64,000 bases of DNA from positions 62,001 through 126,000 of the forward strand of contig JAHHIG010000008.1 of NCBI GenBank assembly GCA_019358895.1, given 5' to 3'. This stretch comes from Tildeniella nuda ZEHNDER 1965/U140. Its GTDB lineage: Bacteria > Cyanobacteriota > Cyanobacteriia > Leptolyngbyales > Leptolyngbyaceae. Both the position numbers and the translations under genes were made by a program. Each line of letters begins with the position of its first letter. Position 1 is the first letter of the stretch. Below are positions 8,434 through 18,162 of the stretch, piece after piece. The notes beneath the pieces are model-generated. The model ran no database searches. It worked only from the letters and a program-made list of their open reading frames with translations, and had not been told where the DNA came from.

Positions 8434-8958
8434 TTTAATAAAACAGCGGTTTGCGGCGATCGAATAGCAGAGAATCCGCTGCAGTATATGGATGATTGCC
8501 TGGATTTCAGAGTTCCGATCGCCTCTCAGTAAGACTTACGGCTCTGCTATGCCCTTCTGAGGCGGCTATAGAAGCGGTGAAGCGGCTTGTGGTGGAGGGG
8601 CGATCGCGGCAAAATTCCACCAGAGCAAACATTTCAGCGGCGTTTTCTTTATTGTCTATTGTTCCGCTTTTTATAAAAAGGAAAGATTAAAACTGGTTAA
8701 GCTTCGATTTCTGAGGCTGATAGGCGTTTATGATGGCGTTTAGCAAACATTTGATTTCAGGGAAACTAAGGCTCTGTTTTATCGCCCTGTTCATTATGGG
8801 TAGCTCTTTTCTTTGCGATCGCGTTGCCCAATAATGACAGCAACCGAGAATCAAGAAACCGGGTTTCTGCTGCTGGTGCTTGATGAAAAACAACGTTGCT
8901 GAAGAAACCCGGTTTCTGAGCAGCGATCGACCACGACACGATTAGGAGACTAACAAGA
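8434..8958. other. Gene-poor stretch upstream of chlL with palindromic repeats
   Basis: No convincing gene; short open frames here have poor coding character. At 8859-8873 and 8903-8917 there are two near-palindromes (AGAAACCGGGTTTCT and AGAAACCCGGTTTCT). They belong to a motif seen again near 34390-34465 and at 63764. The chlL promoter must lie in or just after this stretch. Confidence 0.5.
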
Positions 8959-9825
8959 GTGAAACTCGCAGTTTACGGCAAAGGCGGCATTGGCAAATCT
9001 ACGACAAGCTGCAACATCTCAGTCGCACTGGCGCGTCGTGGCAAAAAAGTCCTGCAAATTGGTTGCGACCCCAAACACGACAGCACCTTTACGCTAACGG
9101 GCTTTCTCATCCCCACCATCATCGACACCCTGCAAGAAAAAGACTACCACTACGAAGATGTGTGGTCTGAAGATGTGATCTACAAAGGCTATGGCGGTGT
9201 GGATTGCGTCGAGGCAGGTGGACCGCCAGCGGGTGCAGGCTGCGGTGGTTACGTCGTGGGCGAAACCGTCAAGCTGCTGAAAGAACTCAACGCCTTCGAT
9301 GAATACGATATCATTCTGTTTGATGTGCTAGGAGACGTAGTATGCGGTGGCTTTGCCGCTCCCCTCAACTATGCTGACTACTGCATGATTGTCACCGATA
9401 ACGGCTTTGATGCTCTGTTTGCTGCCAACCGGATTGCGGCTTCCGTCCGTGAGAAAGCACGTACCCATCCTCTGCGCCTCGGTGGATTGATTGGCAACCG
9501 CACCTCCAAGCGTGACCTGATCGACAAGTACATTGAAACGGTGCCCATGCCCGTGCTGGAAATTTTGCCGCTGATTGAAGATATTCGCGTCTCTCGGGTG
9601 AAAGGCAAAACGCTGTTTGAAATGGCAGAAACCGATCCGTCGCTTAACTACGTCTGCGACTACTACCTCAACATCGCGGACCAAATCCTGGCGCGTCCCG
9701 AAGGTGTGGTGCCCAACGATACGCCCGATCGCGAACTCTTCTCGCTTCTCTCTGACTTCTACCTCAACCCTGCCAAACCACCCGCACGGTCAGAATCGGA
9801 AGAATTAGACCTGATGATGGTTTAA
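8959..9825 (+). CDS. chlL: Light-independent protochlorophyllide reductase, iron-sulfur ATP-binding protein ChlL
   Basis: ChlL is the NifH-like dimer that passes electrons to the ChlN-ChlB component, with ATP hydrolysis, to reduce protochlorophyllide to chlorophyllide in the dark. The 288 residues begin at a GTG with AGGAGA upstream. The P-loop is GKGGIGKST at 7-15. The cysteines that bridge the shared [4Fe-4S] cluster are C95 (GAGCGGY) and C129 (VVCGGF). It is transcribed towards chlN with one small gene between. chlB is not in the window. Confidence 0.97.
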   Translation: MKLAVYGKGGIGKSTTSCNISVALARRGKKVLQIGCDPKHDSTFTLTGFLIPTIIDTLQEKDYHYEDVWSEDVIYKGYGGVDCVEAGGPPAGAGCGGYVVGETVKLLKELNAFDEYDIILFDVLGDVVCGGFAAPLNYADYCMIVTDNGFDALFAANRIAASVREKARTHPLRLGGLIGNRTSKRDLIDKYIETVPMPVLEILPLIEDIRVSRVKGKTLFEMAETDPSLNYVCDYYLNIADQILARPEGVVPNDTPDRELFSLLSDFYLNPAKPPARSESEELDLMMV

Positions 9826-9900
9826 AAGACAGTGAGGAGTTAACAGTTTTGGGTTATGAGTTAGTAACAAGCTCAAAACTCAAAACTCAAAACTAATCCT
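9826..9900. repeat. 7-bp repeat (CAAAACT) between chlL and DUF5331 gene
   Basis: Three or so copies of CAAAACT occur just before the GTG start at 9901, in the position where a ribosome-binding site would normally be. Confidence 0.6.
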
Positions 9901-10329
9901 GTGAATACCGAGCAAATTCGCCAATCGGTGCGAGAGAAATGGTTGACCTACTACGCCGAAAATCGTCAATGGCTGTCGCGTTTAGGGGTGTGGGTCAACT
10001 GCGATGGGCAACGTCGTCCCTCGTCTGGCTTCATTCTGGCAACCCTATCAGTTTTGGAGCCAAGACTTGCCCAACTATTGCCGCTAGTAGTTGATCTCAG
10101 CAGCAACCCCGATCGCATCGTGATGGCACTGGGGCTTAACTTTAACCCCGAAGACCAGTTAGACAAGCTGGCGACTCAGAACGATACCACCAGCGATCCA
10201 AAAAATGGTTCCCGCAAGCTACTGCCAGCCGCGTTGAATGCGATCAACATCCAGGCAAGCAAAATCCCTCTGAAAGCACCTGCTGAAATTGACGAAGACT
10301 GCCGAGGCTCCCGCGATCGACGCGACTAG
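9901..10329 (+). CDS. DUF5331-type protein encoded between chlL and chlN
   Basis: A 142-residue protein starting at GTG. The conserved part is at the N-terminus: QIRQSVREKWLTYYAENRQWL, then WVNCDGQRRPSSGFILATLSVLEP. The C-terminal half is variable and ends in a charged tail. Its steady position between chlL and chlN in cyanobacteria suggests a link to dark chlorophyll synthesis, but no activity is known to me. It is flanked by repeat-filled spacers of 75 and 107 bp. Confidence 0.8.
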   Translation: MNTEQIRQSVREKWLTYYAENRQWLSRLGVWVNCDGQRRPSSGFILATLSVLEPRLAQLLPLVVDLSSNPDRIVMALGLNFNPEDQLDKLATQNDTTSDPKNGSRKLLPAALNAINIQASKIPLKAPAEIDEDCRGSRDRRD

Positions 10330-11843
<1,514 letters not shown>

Positions 11844-11868
11844 TCAAGTTTAGATAATCAATCAATCA

Positions 11869-11899
11869 CAGGGTTAGCAATGCTGACCCTGCTTTTTTA
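11869..11899 (+). terminator. Rho-independent terminator after chlN
   Basis: A 10-bp stem (CAGGGTTAGC / GCTGACCCTG, one G-T pair) with a three-base loop AAT, followed by C and six T. It lies 25 bp after the chlN stop. Confidence 0.9.
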
Positions 11900-11905
11900 T
11901 TCAGT

Positions 11906-12115
11906 TTACGAATCTATTTGCTCATTCAATTGAGCCTCGATCAAAGCAGAAACCTTTGCCCAGTCATCCGGTGTGTTAGGGCAGGGATGCCATACTTGAT
12001 GGCTTGAATCGGCTTTCAGGCGATCGACCAGTATCGAAAATGCCGTACTATCATCTCGATGCGCTAACACATAGGCTCGAAGCTCGGCTTTGCTCATCTG
12101 GTTAAAATCTGTCAT
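11906..12115 (-). CDS. DUF6887-type small protein
   Basis: I start at the ATG at 12113-12115, which overlaps the upstream gene's stop as ATGA. The 69 residues begin TDFNQMSKAELRAYVLAHRDD, the family signature, and end with a helix (DWAKVSALIEAQLNEQ). Function is unknown. Small size and tight coupling with DUF6888 recall toxin-antitoxin layouts, but no toxin fold is visible. A paralogue lies at 12416-12613 on the other strand. Confidence 0.8.
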   Translation of the reverse strand: MTDFNQMSKAELRAYVLAHRDDSTAFSILVDRLKADSSHQVWHPCPNTPDDWAKVSALIEAQLNEQIDS

Positions 12116-12306
12116 GTCAGAAATCTCCACAAACCATCACGACTAACCTGGATCTGCAACTCTTCTCCAGCAAAGATAAAGATAGAGCCATCGCGCTCAT
12201 CAAGTCGCAAGATTTCAACCGGACGATAAAAGTTAGTTAACGCTTGGCATAGCCTGATACAGGTTAGCCCTTGCTCTGCGGTCGGCAGAATTCTTGCTCC
12301 TTGCAA
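12112..12306 (-). CDS. DUF6888-type small protein
   Basis: A 64-residue protein with LTCIRLCQALTNFYRPVEILRLDERDGSIFIFAGEELQIQVSRDGLWRF, matching the DUF6888 pattern usually paired with DUF6887. It is the first gene of a two-gene unit and overlaps the next start by 4 bp, so translation is probably coupled. Confidence 0.8.
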   Translation of the reverse strand: MQGARILPTAEQGLTCIRLCQALTNFYRPVEILRLDERDGSIFIFAGEELQIQVSRDGLWRFLT

Positions 12307-12415
12307 TCACCACATCTACATTCATTTTACACCTTCACTCTCTGCCCACTTAAGTGCTATGTCACAATAAGGGCAGGTATATGCTCTAACAGTCAAATAA
12401 GCTGGGAGCTTTCTA

Positions 12416-12613
12416 ATGACACCTGACTTTGAAAGCATGAGTACAGCCGACTTACGGGCTTACGTCCTGGAGAACCGGGAGGATCTGGAAGCAGTTCGTT
12501 CTCTAATGAGTCGCCGTAATCCTAACGCTGTGCGATATAACTTTCCTGATACTGAGGAAGGACAGGCACAGATGAGGAAAATCCTGCGGCGGAAGATTAA
12601 CGGCGAACTTTGA
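12416..12613 (+). CDS. DUF6887-type small protein, second copy
   Basis: The 65-residue product (FESMSTADLRAYVLENREDLEAV...) is clearly a paralogue of the protein at 11906-12115 and shares the ST/SK-A-[DE]LRAYVL motif. It is divergent from the DUF6888 gene and has no DUF6888 partner of its own. The 218 bases after it hold no recognisable DUF6888 remnant. Confidence 0.8.
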   Translation: MTPDFESMSTADLRAYVLENREDLEAVRSLMSRRNPNAVRYNFPDTEEGQAQMRKILRRKINGEL

Positions 12614-12831
12614 TGCAGCCTGCGCTTGAGCAGGAGCAGTAAAGAGTTTGATGCCGTCAACGCCGATGAATTCAATCGCTATTCCTCAGCCTCATTGTGG
12701 CGCTGGTGGTAATTAGTGGGACAGTATTCTGAGTGTCGCGATCGCTCAGCGTTGGGGATTCAAAAGCTAAGAGCTGGAAATTCATCAGATAGCCCTAGCC
12801 TACAAATACCTGCAAAGCAAAGATTCTTCGT

Positions 12832-13872
12832 ATGACAAAGAAAAAAATCAGGTTGGTTGCAGTGGGCACGTTGCTTTCAATTACCGCTGTTTTGGGATGC
12901 GGCTATCTCTCAAAATTAAATAGCTTAACAGTAAAAATTCAACCAGCCGAATTACCCATAAGTCTAATCAGTCAAGGTATTCAAGCTACAGGCATTGCTG
13001 TATCTCCTAATGGATTTTTTATTGCGGCAACTGATTTTACTAATTCACCGCAACTACTCGATCGACAGACTGGGAAAAAACTAAAGACTTTTGAAGGGAA
13101 GCAAGGTACTTATCCATTTGCTACTTTCTCACCCGATAGTACAGCTCTTGCAGCCGCAAATCGAACCAATCAGGTGGTTTTATGGAATACCTCCAGTGGT
13201 CAAGCGAAGATGATCTTAAACAGACAAAATCAACTAATTAATCGCATTATTTTTTCCTTAGATGGGGAAAGTCTAGCCAGTAGTAGCGATGATAAGACAA
13301 TTAAGATATGGGATGGAAAAACAGGTCAATTACGGCAAACGTTTAATGCAGCTTATCCACTTTTTGAAATGAGCTTTGCTAAAAACGGTAATCTCTTGTA
13401 CGCAGCGGATGAATTCGGTACAGTTTACGAGTGGAGTTTAGTAACGAATAAATTAATTCGGAAGATAGCAACTTCAAAAAACAAAGTTCCAGCAGTTGCT
13501 TTTTCATCCAATGAAAAGCTGATGGCACGAAGGGATGACACTGGCACAATTAGCTTTTGGAGTCTAGAAACAGGCAATGTAATCAGCACTATTAAAAACA
13601 GTAGGGAGCCGTTTAGGATAGCATTTTCTCCGGATAGCCGAATACTAGCAGTGGCACACAGCTCTGATCGTATCGATCTAGCCACAGGTGGTAGTGGCTT
13701 TGAAGTCCTCAAAATTTGGGATGTGGAGACAGGTCGATTACTTGCTCAATCTGACGACTGGCAGTCCATCTCAGGTCTTGCTTTTGATCCAACTGGAAAA
13801 GAAATTATCACCTGTGATGGATCGGGAGGAGTCTTGCTGTGGGACATCAGTAAAATCGTGGATCATTTGTAG
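12832..13872 (+). CDS. WD40-repeat lipoprotein
   Basis: A signal peptide ends in AVLGC, so the protein is probably lipidated at Cys23 and exported. The 346 residues then form about seven WD-like blades. The clearest are FSPDSTALAAANRTNQVVLWNTSSG, FSLDGESLASSSDDKTIKIWDGKTG and the final ITCDGSGGVLLWDIS. It probably acts as a beta-propeller binding platform at the membrane surface. The gene is more AT-rich than its neighbours and stands alone, which could indicate transfer. Confidence 0.85.
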   Translation: MTKKKIRLVAVGTLLSITAVLGCGYLSKLNSLTVKIQPAELPISLISQGIQATGIAVSPNGFFIAATDFTNSPQLLDRQTGKKLKTFEGKQGTYPFATFSPDSTALAAANRTNQVVLWNTSSGQAKMILNRQNQLINRIIFSLDGESLASSSDDKTIKIWDGKTGQLRQTFNAAYPLFEMSFAKNGNLLYAADEFGTVYEWSLVTNKLIRKIATSKNKVPAVAFSSNEKLMARRDDTGTISFWSLETGNVISTIKNSREPFRIAFSPDSRILAVAHSSDRIDLATGGSGFEVLKIWDVETGRLLAQSDDWQSISGLAFDPTGKEIITCDGSGGVLLWDISKIVDHL

Positions 13873-13902
13873 CACATCGCAAATTCTCTACCAGTAAGAA
13901 CC

Positions 13903-15240
13903 TCAATCAAATGTCTCAAATAGTGAAACGAGAATCACGTTTGAGAAGAGGAAGCCTTCGGGATCAGTCAATTGCAGCCGTCCAGCGTTTGGTGGGGTTT
14001 CTGGCGATCGCTCACCCGCTCCATTCTGATCAGTCGCAATCACAACCCAACCTCTAGCATGAAACGGTTGTAAACATTGCCAAACCCGCTCCAACGTTTC
14101 TCTACCAAACTGCTTTGTCAATGCCGCTAGACTCAATCCCTCTGCTAACCGTAAACCCAGCATTAAAGTATCTAAAAGCAAATCTGAAGCATCAAAGCTC
14201 ACGTTTAAAGACTTCGCTTGTCCATCTTTTAGCCTTAATCCTTTAGCCTTTAGCCTTTCCTCCACTATCCTTTCCTCCACCCACTCGTAATACTCTCGCG
14301 TCTTACGAGGACGAGACAGACGCTTTCCCTCTAAATAACTCGTTGCGCCCATGCCAAAGCCATAAAACGATCGATTCTCCCAATAAACGCGGTTATGACG
14401 GCACTGGTAGCCCGGTTTGGCGTAATTAGAGATCTCGTAATGGTGATAGCCTGCTGCCGTAAGACGCTGTTGCGCGGTGCGATACATGGCGGCAGTGGCT
14501 TCATCGGACGGCAACGGCTGCATTCCCGGTTTGTATTGCCGACCAAAGGCAGTTACGGGTTCGATCGTCAGGTCATAACACGAGAGATGTGTCGGAGCCA
14601 GCGCGATCGCGGCATCTAGCGATTCTTGCCAATGTGCTGGCGTTTGATGCGGTAGCCCAGAGATTAAATCCAGACTGAAATGCTCAAATTCGGCTTGCTG
14701 GACTAAAGCAACGGCTGTGTAAACATCGTCAACGGTGTGCGATCGCCCACAGGCTTGCAACAGTTCCGTCTGAAACGCTTGTACACCAATGCTGACTCGA
14801 TTCACGCCTGCTGCTCGATAGCCTTGAAGTTGCAACCGATCAAACGTACCAGGATCGATCTCCATCGAGATTTCAGCACCAGCAGCAATGCCGAACTGCT
14901 GCTCCAGCGTGCTGAGAATGCGGCTAAGTTGCTCAACGGAGAGCAGGGACGGTGTACCGCCTCCAAAGAAAACAGTGTCGAGGGTCCTTCCTGCTGTCGT
15001 AGTGCAGCGAATCTCCTGGCAAAGCACATCGACGTAATGAGCGATCGTGCCAGAGTTACTGCCATTCAGCGGCTCAGCGGGTAAGCCATCTGCTCGAGCG
15101 ATGGGTGGGCGATCGCCCACAACAGACACCGCAAAATCACAGTAAAAGCAGCGCCGCCGACAGAAGGGAATATGGACATAAGCAGACCCTGTCAACTCGA
15201 TCAGATTAATTTCCCTAGAATCTGTCTTGAGCAAAAGCAT
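13903..15240 (-). CDS. hemW: Radical SAM heme chaperone HemW (HemN-like)
   Basis: The radical SAM cluster motif is C27-x3-C31-x2-C34 (FCRRRCFYCDF), preceded by YVHIPF. The FFGGGTPSLL, EIDPGTFD and GVNRVSIGVQ segments of the HemN/HemW family follow. The short N-terminus and the CRRRCFYC motif without an extra Cys favour the heme-delivery protein HemW over coproporphyrinogen oxidase HemN. The 445 residues exceed the usual 380-410. About 25 extra residues (VEERLKAKGLRLKDGQ region) come from 7-bp repeats inserted just before LLDTLMLGLRLAEGL. Confidence 0.9.
   Translation of the reverse strand: MLLLKTDSREINLIELTGSAYVHIPFCRRRCFYCDFAVSVVGDRPPIARADGLPAEPLNGSNSGTIAHYVDVLCQEIRCTTTAGRTLDTVFFGGGTPSLLSVEQLSRILSTLEQQFGIAAGAEISMEIDPGTFDRLQLQGYRAAGVNRVSIGVQAFQTELLQACGRSHTVDDVYTAVALVQQAEFEHFSLDLISGLPHQTPAHWQESLDAAIALAPTHLSCYDLTIEPVTAFGRQYKPGMQPLPSDEATAAMYRTAQQRLTAAGYHHYEISNYAKPGYQCRHNRVYWENRSFYGFGMGATSYLEGKRLSRPRKTREYYEWVEERIVEERLKAKGLRLKDGQAKSLNVSFDASDLLLDTLMLGLRLAEGLSLAALTKQFGRETLERVWQCLQPFHARGWVVIATDQNGAGERSPETPPNAGRLQLTDPEGFLFSNVILVSLFETFD
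14226..14262. repeat. 7-bp repeat (CTTTAGC type) inside hemW
   Basis: Imperfect and perfect TTTAGCC units like those at 3157-3195 lie within the hemW reading frame. They encode the Lys/Leu/Arg-rich linker between the HemN core and the C-terminal domain. Confidence 0.8.
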
Positions 15241-15415
15241 TGCAGGTGCGAAGAGTATAATGAAACTATGCCGCTTATCTGCTACGCCAGCTGAATCGCT
15301 GCATCGCTTCTCTACGCTGCCTTTGACTCATAGGCTTTCAACTGGCTCAAAACCCGATCGGTAGATTCCTCACTACGCAGACGTTTGGAATCAGTCCCTC
15401 AACCAAACTAAGCTT

Positions 15416-16498
15416 ATGCTTGATGCCATTATTATTCTTTCATTTATCCTAGCAGGGGCGGGGATCGGTTTTAACAGCATACAAGAGCTGCCAATCAGCG
15501 TCTTACAGCAAGTCAGCAACGAAAATGGGTTGCAGTGGGTCACGGCTGGCTTTGGTGCCTTAATTGGTCTCGCCGTTGGCTTGACTGTGCAAACAGCCTA
15601 TCGTCGGTTTGAGAAGCGGTTCCGTGCTTTGCCAGCCGACGTGCTTTTGAGCCGCGCCGTTGGTTTAGTGCTTGGGTTGCTTGTGGCTAACCTGATGTTA
15701 GCGCCGATTTTTCTATTGCCCATTCCTCCTGAATTCTCCTTTCTCAAACCTCTGGCAGCCGTGTTGGGTAGCATTCTCTTTTCCTTCTCTGGTATTACAC
15801 TGGCGGATACGCATGGGCGTACGTTGCTGCGGTTGATTAACCCCAACACGGTTGAGACGACGCTATTGGCAGAAGGTACGCTGAAGCCAGCCTCTACCAA
15901 GGTGCTAGACACCAGCTGCATTATTGATGGACGGATTGAAGCATTGCTGAACACGGGCTTCCTTGAAGGGCAGCTTTTAGTCCCTCAATTTGTGCTGGCG
16001 GAATTGCAGCAGGTGGCGGATGCCTCAAGTGACATCAAGCGAGTCCGAGGACGACGTGGTTTGGATATCCTCAACCGTATGAAGGAAGCCTATCCCGATC
16101 GCATCATCATCCATTCTGCCGACTATGACGACATACCGACTGTCGATGCCAAGCTAGTACGCCTGGTACAAGAAATCAACGGTACCTTGTTGACGAATGA
16201 CTACAACTTGAACAAAGTTGCCACTGTTCAGCGTGTGCCCGTGCTGAATGTGAATGATCTGACCCATGCGATGCGTCCGTCTTATCTTCCTGGAGACAGC
16301 CTTGACCTGAAGATCCTTAAGGAAGGAAAGGAACCAACTCAAGGCGTGGGCTACTTAGACGACGGTACGATGGTTGTGGTGGAAGAAGGTCGCAGCTACG
16401 TTGGTGGCGAATTGCAGGTGATTGTTACCAGTGCACTGCAAACCTCGGCGGGACGCATGATTTTTGCTCGACCAAGAGCGTCTATGATTGCGTCTTGA
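15416..16498 (+). CDS. PIN/TRAM-domain membrane protein, YacL-like
   Basis: The 360 residues contain about four membrane segments (1-150). A PIN nuclease-type domain follows: KVLDTSCIIDGRIEAL with the first acidic residue, then TNDYNLNKVATV with the last. A TRAM-like domain ends the protein (GYLDDGTMVVVEEGRSYVG). This is the architecture of Bacillus YacL and its cyanobacterial homologues, whose substrate is unknown. It is divergent from hemW over a 175-base gap. Confidence 0.92.
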   Translation: MLDAIIILSFILAGAGIGFNSIQELPISVLQQVSNENGLQWVTAGFGALIGLAVGLTVQTAYRRFEKRFRALPADVLLSRAVGLVLGLLVANLMLAPIFLLPIPPEFSFLKPLAAVLGSILFSFSGITLADTHGRTLLRLINPNTVETTLLAEGTLKPASTKVLDTSCIIDGRIEALLNTGFLEGQLLVPQFVLAELQQVADASSDIKRVRGRRGLDILNRMKEAYPDRIIIHSADYDDIPTVDAKLVRLVQEINGTLLTNDYNLNKVATVQRVPVLNVNDLTHAMRPSYLPGDSLDLKILKEGKEPTQGVGYLDDGTMVVVEEGRSYVGGELQVIVTSALQTSAGRMIFARPRASMIAS

Positions 16499-16508
16499 TG
16501 GTTGGCTG

Positions 16509-16691
16509 ATGTTGCGATCGCGCCAAAAGCCCTGCACTCTCTGCACTCAAACTGCTCCCATGCTTTACCGCATTCAACACGATGCATCAGGAGTGTGGGC
16601 TTTTGTGTGTCCAAAATGCTGGACAAAAACCAGTCAGAACAATCCCAATTACGTCTACGGCGGCACCTGGAAAGCAACGAAAAAGGACTAA
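16509..16691 (+). CDS. Small zinc-ribbon protein
   Basis: I start at the ATG at 16509, which avoids overlap with the yacL-like gene. A TTG at 16488 is the alternative. The 60 residues carry two Cys pairs, CTLC and CPKC, about 28 apart, as in a zinc ribbon, followed by a positively charged tail. Function is unknown. It ends in a 4-bp overlap with the convergent DUF4241 gene. Confidence 0.65.
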   Translation: MLRSRQKPCTLCTQTAPMLYRIQHDASGVWAFVCPKCWTKTSQNNPNYVYGGTWKATKKD

Positions 16692-17437
16692 GCAGGCAAT
16701 TCACTTACAATCTGACTATCTTCATCGAAGAGCATAAAGTCAGTAACAAGGCAGACAACTTTATCTGCTTCATCGTAGCCCCAGTAGGAAGCATAAACAC
16801 CATCACCCAAACCTGAGCGAAATGTTATGACGTTTGCTCCAGTTGAACTGCTCACAAGTAGGTTTGTCCAATCAAAACCTGTATTAGCGTAGTTCTTATC
16901 TTGTTCTTGCACAAGTCTGTTACCAAACTCTTGCTCAAATCGCTCTTCTACCTCAAGAATTGTTGCTAAAGATTGTCTAGCTTCATTCTTTATATTTTCT
17001 GGATTGACAAGTGCTATTAGAGCTTGAAGTGTATCTGCGTCCATAAAACAGCCAGTTCCAGAATCAACGCCGTAAGCATATATTCCCTTCTCTAAATCGT
17101 CCCCCAAACGAAGCGCCACCTCCCACTTGACAGGTACTTGACTGCTAACCTGCAACATAGCGCAAGCAGGCAATTTACTTAGCGGATTATAGGTTGCAAC
17201 GCTTAGGAGAATCGGATAGCTGTTAGGTAGTAAACATACAGTAAAAAAAGGCTCATTCCCTTCGGATGAGGGAGAAATAAGCAGTGGATCGCAAGCAATC
17301 AACTTTCCTGATGTAAGAACCAGATTTCCAATATTGTGAACTGAAAACGTTATGCTATCGCTTCCTGCATCAAGGATTTGTGGCTTAAAGGAGTATCCTT
17401 CCCGAAAGGCTTTTGTAAAGTTTGTGTGCTTCATCAA
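16688..17437 (-). CDS. DUF4241 domain protein
   Basis: A 249-residue protein whose C-terminal half has the DUF4241 hallmarks: GVDSGTGCFMDADTL and SGLGDGVYASYWGYDEADKVVCLVTDF. The family is often found near toxins and immunity genes and its molecular role is not established. Its start lies 1 bp after the stop of the upstream nuclease-like gene, so the two form one transcript. Confidence 0.85.
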   Translation of the reverse strand: MMKHTNFTKAFREGYSFKPQILDAGSDSITFSVHNIGNLVLTSGKLIACDPLLISPSSEGNEPFFTVCLLPNSYPILLSVATYNPLSKLPACAMLQVSSQVPVKWEVALRLGDDLEKGIYAYGVDSGTGCFMDADTLQALIALVNPENIKNEARQSLATILEVEERFEQEFGNRLVQEQDKNYANTGFDWTNLLVSSSTGANVITFRSGLGDGVYASYWGYDEADKVVCLVTDFMLFDEDSQIVSELPA

Positions 17438-17438
17438 A

Positions 17439-18065
17439 TTACTGAAGAACGATTGCCCGCAACTGCTTCAAGATGCCAAGCACGACATATAAATCATTGC
17501 CTGGATTTGCTAATGAAAACAGTCGAGACAAGCCGTAGTGAGGAGCGGCGTGTTTAACGAGTTTGACGAATTGAACTTCGGTACCGTTTAGCATTAAGCC
17601 AAAGATTGGTTTTTCGTTAGCAGGACTGGACAGCATGTAAAAGAGCGCTTGGGGTAATGCTTCCCTCACGTTTAACTGATTGCGCTTTGCTTCAATCACG
17701 ATCGCCCACAAACGCTGATGCAAAATTAAGACATCAATTCTGCCACGAATGATTTCATCCTCAGTTTCAAGGGCAATTTCAACTGGCTTTTCGGCTTCTG
17801 GGTTGAACGGCAATTGCATTAAACCCGCTAAAAATAGGAGCGGAGCTAAAACGCTGAGTTTGATGATTTCTTCGTGCAGTGGATAGTCGGCGAAGCTCAG
17901 AAAGTTATCTTTGATTTGGTCAAGCCACTGCTTCTCAGCATCAGAAAGCTCTGGCAAATCACCTTGCCACTCGGAGAAAAACTGACTGTCCCGCATCTCT
18001 TGCAGATGAAAGCGCTCTTTAACGTCACCCAAATTCAGATTGCTTGCCTGAATAAGCTGAACCAT
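17439..18065 (-). CDS. Restriction-endonuclease-like protein (HsdR N-terminal type fold)
   Basis: The 208 residues show a PD-(D/E)xK core: a helix with LHEEIIKLSVLAPLLFLAG, the strand RGRIDVLILHQRLWAIVIEAKR (D...E-A-K catalytic pattern) and GLMLNGTEVQFVKL. No methylase or specificity subunit is nearby, so a classical restriction system is unlikely. It is the first gene of a pair with the DUF4241 gene. Confidence 0.8.
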   Translation of the reverse strand: MVQLIQASNLNLGDVKERFHLQEMRDSQFFSEWQGDLPELSDAEKQWLDQIKDNFLSFADYPLHEEIIKLSVLAPLLFLAGLMQLPFNPEAEKPVEIALETEDEIIRGRIDVLILHQRLWAIVIEAKRNQLNVREALPQALFYMLSSPANEKPIFGLMLNGTEVQFVKLVKHAAPHYGLSRLFSLANPGNDLYVVLGILKQLRAIVLQ

Positions 18066-18162
18066 AACTTACGATATCCCTAGCAAACTCGTACTACACG
18101 CGGGTTCATTTGCCTTCACTACACCCTATACCCCACACCCTACACCCGTTTTATCCAATCGC

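Noticed and set aside
8496-8893. Two small open frames upstream of chlL
   Set aside because: They run through repeat-derived sequence, lack ribosome-binding sites and show no protein-like pattern.
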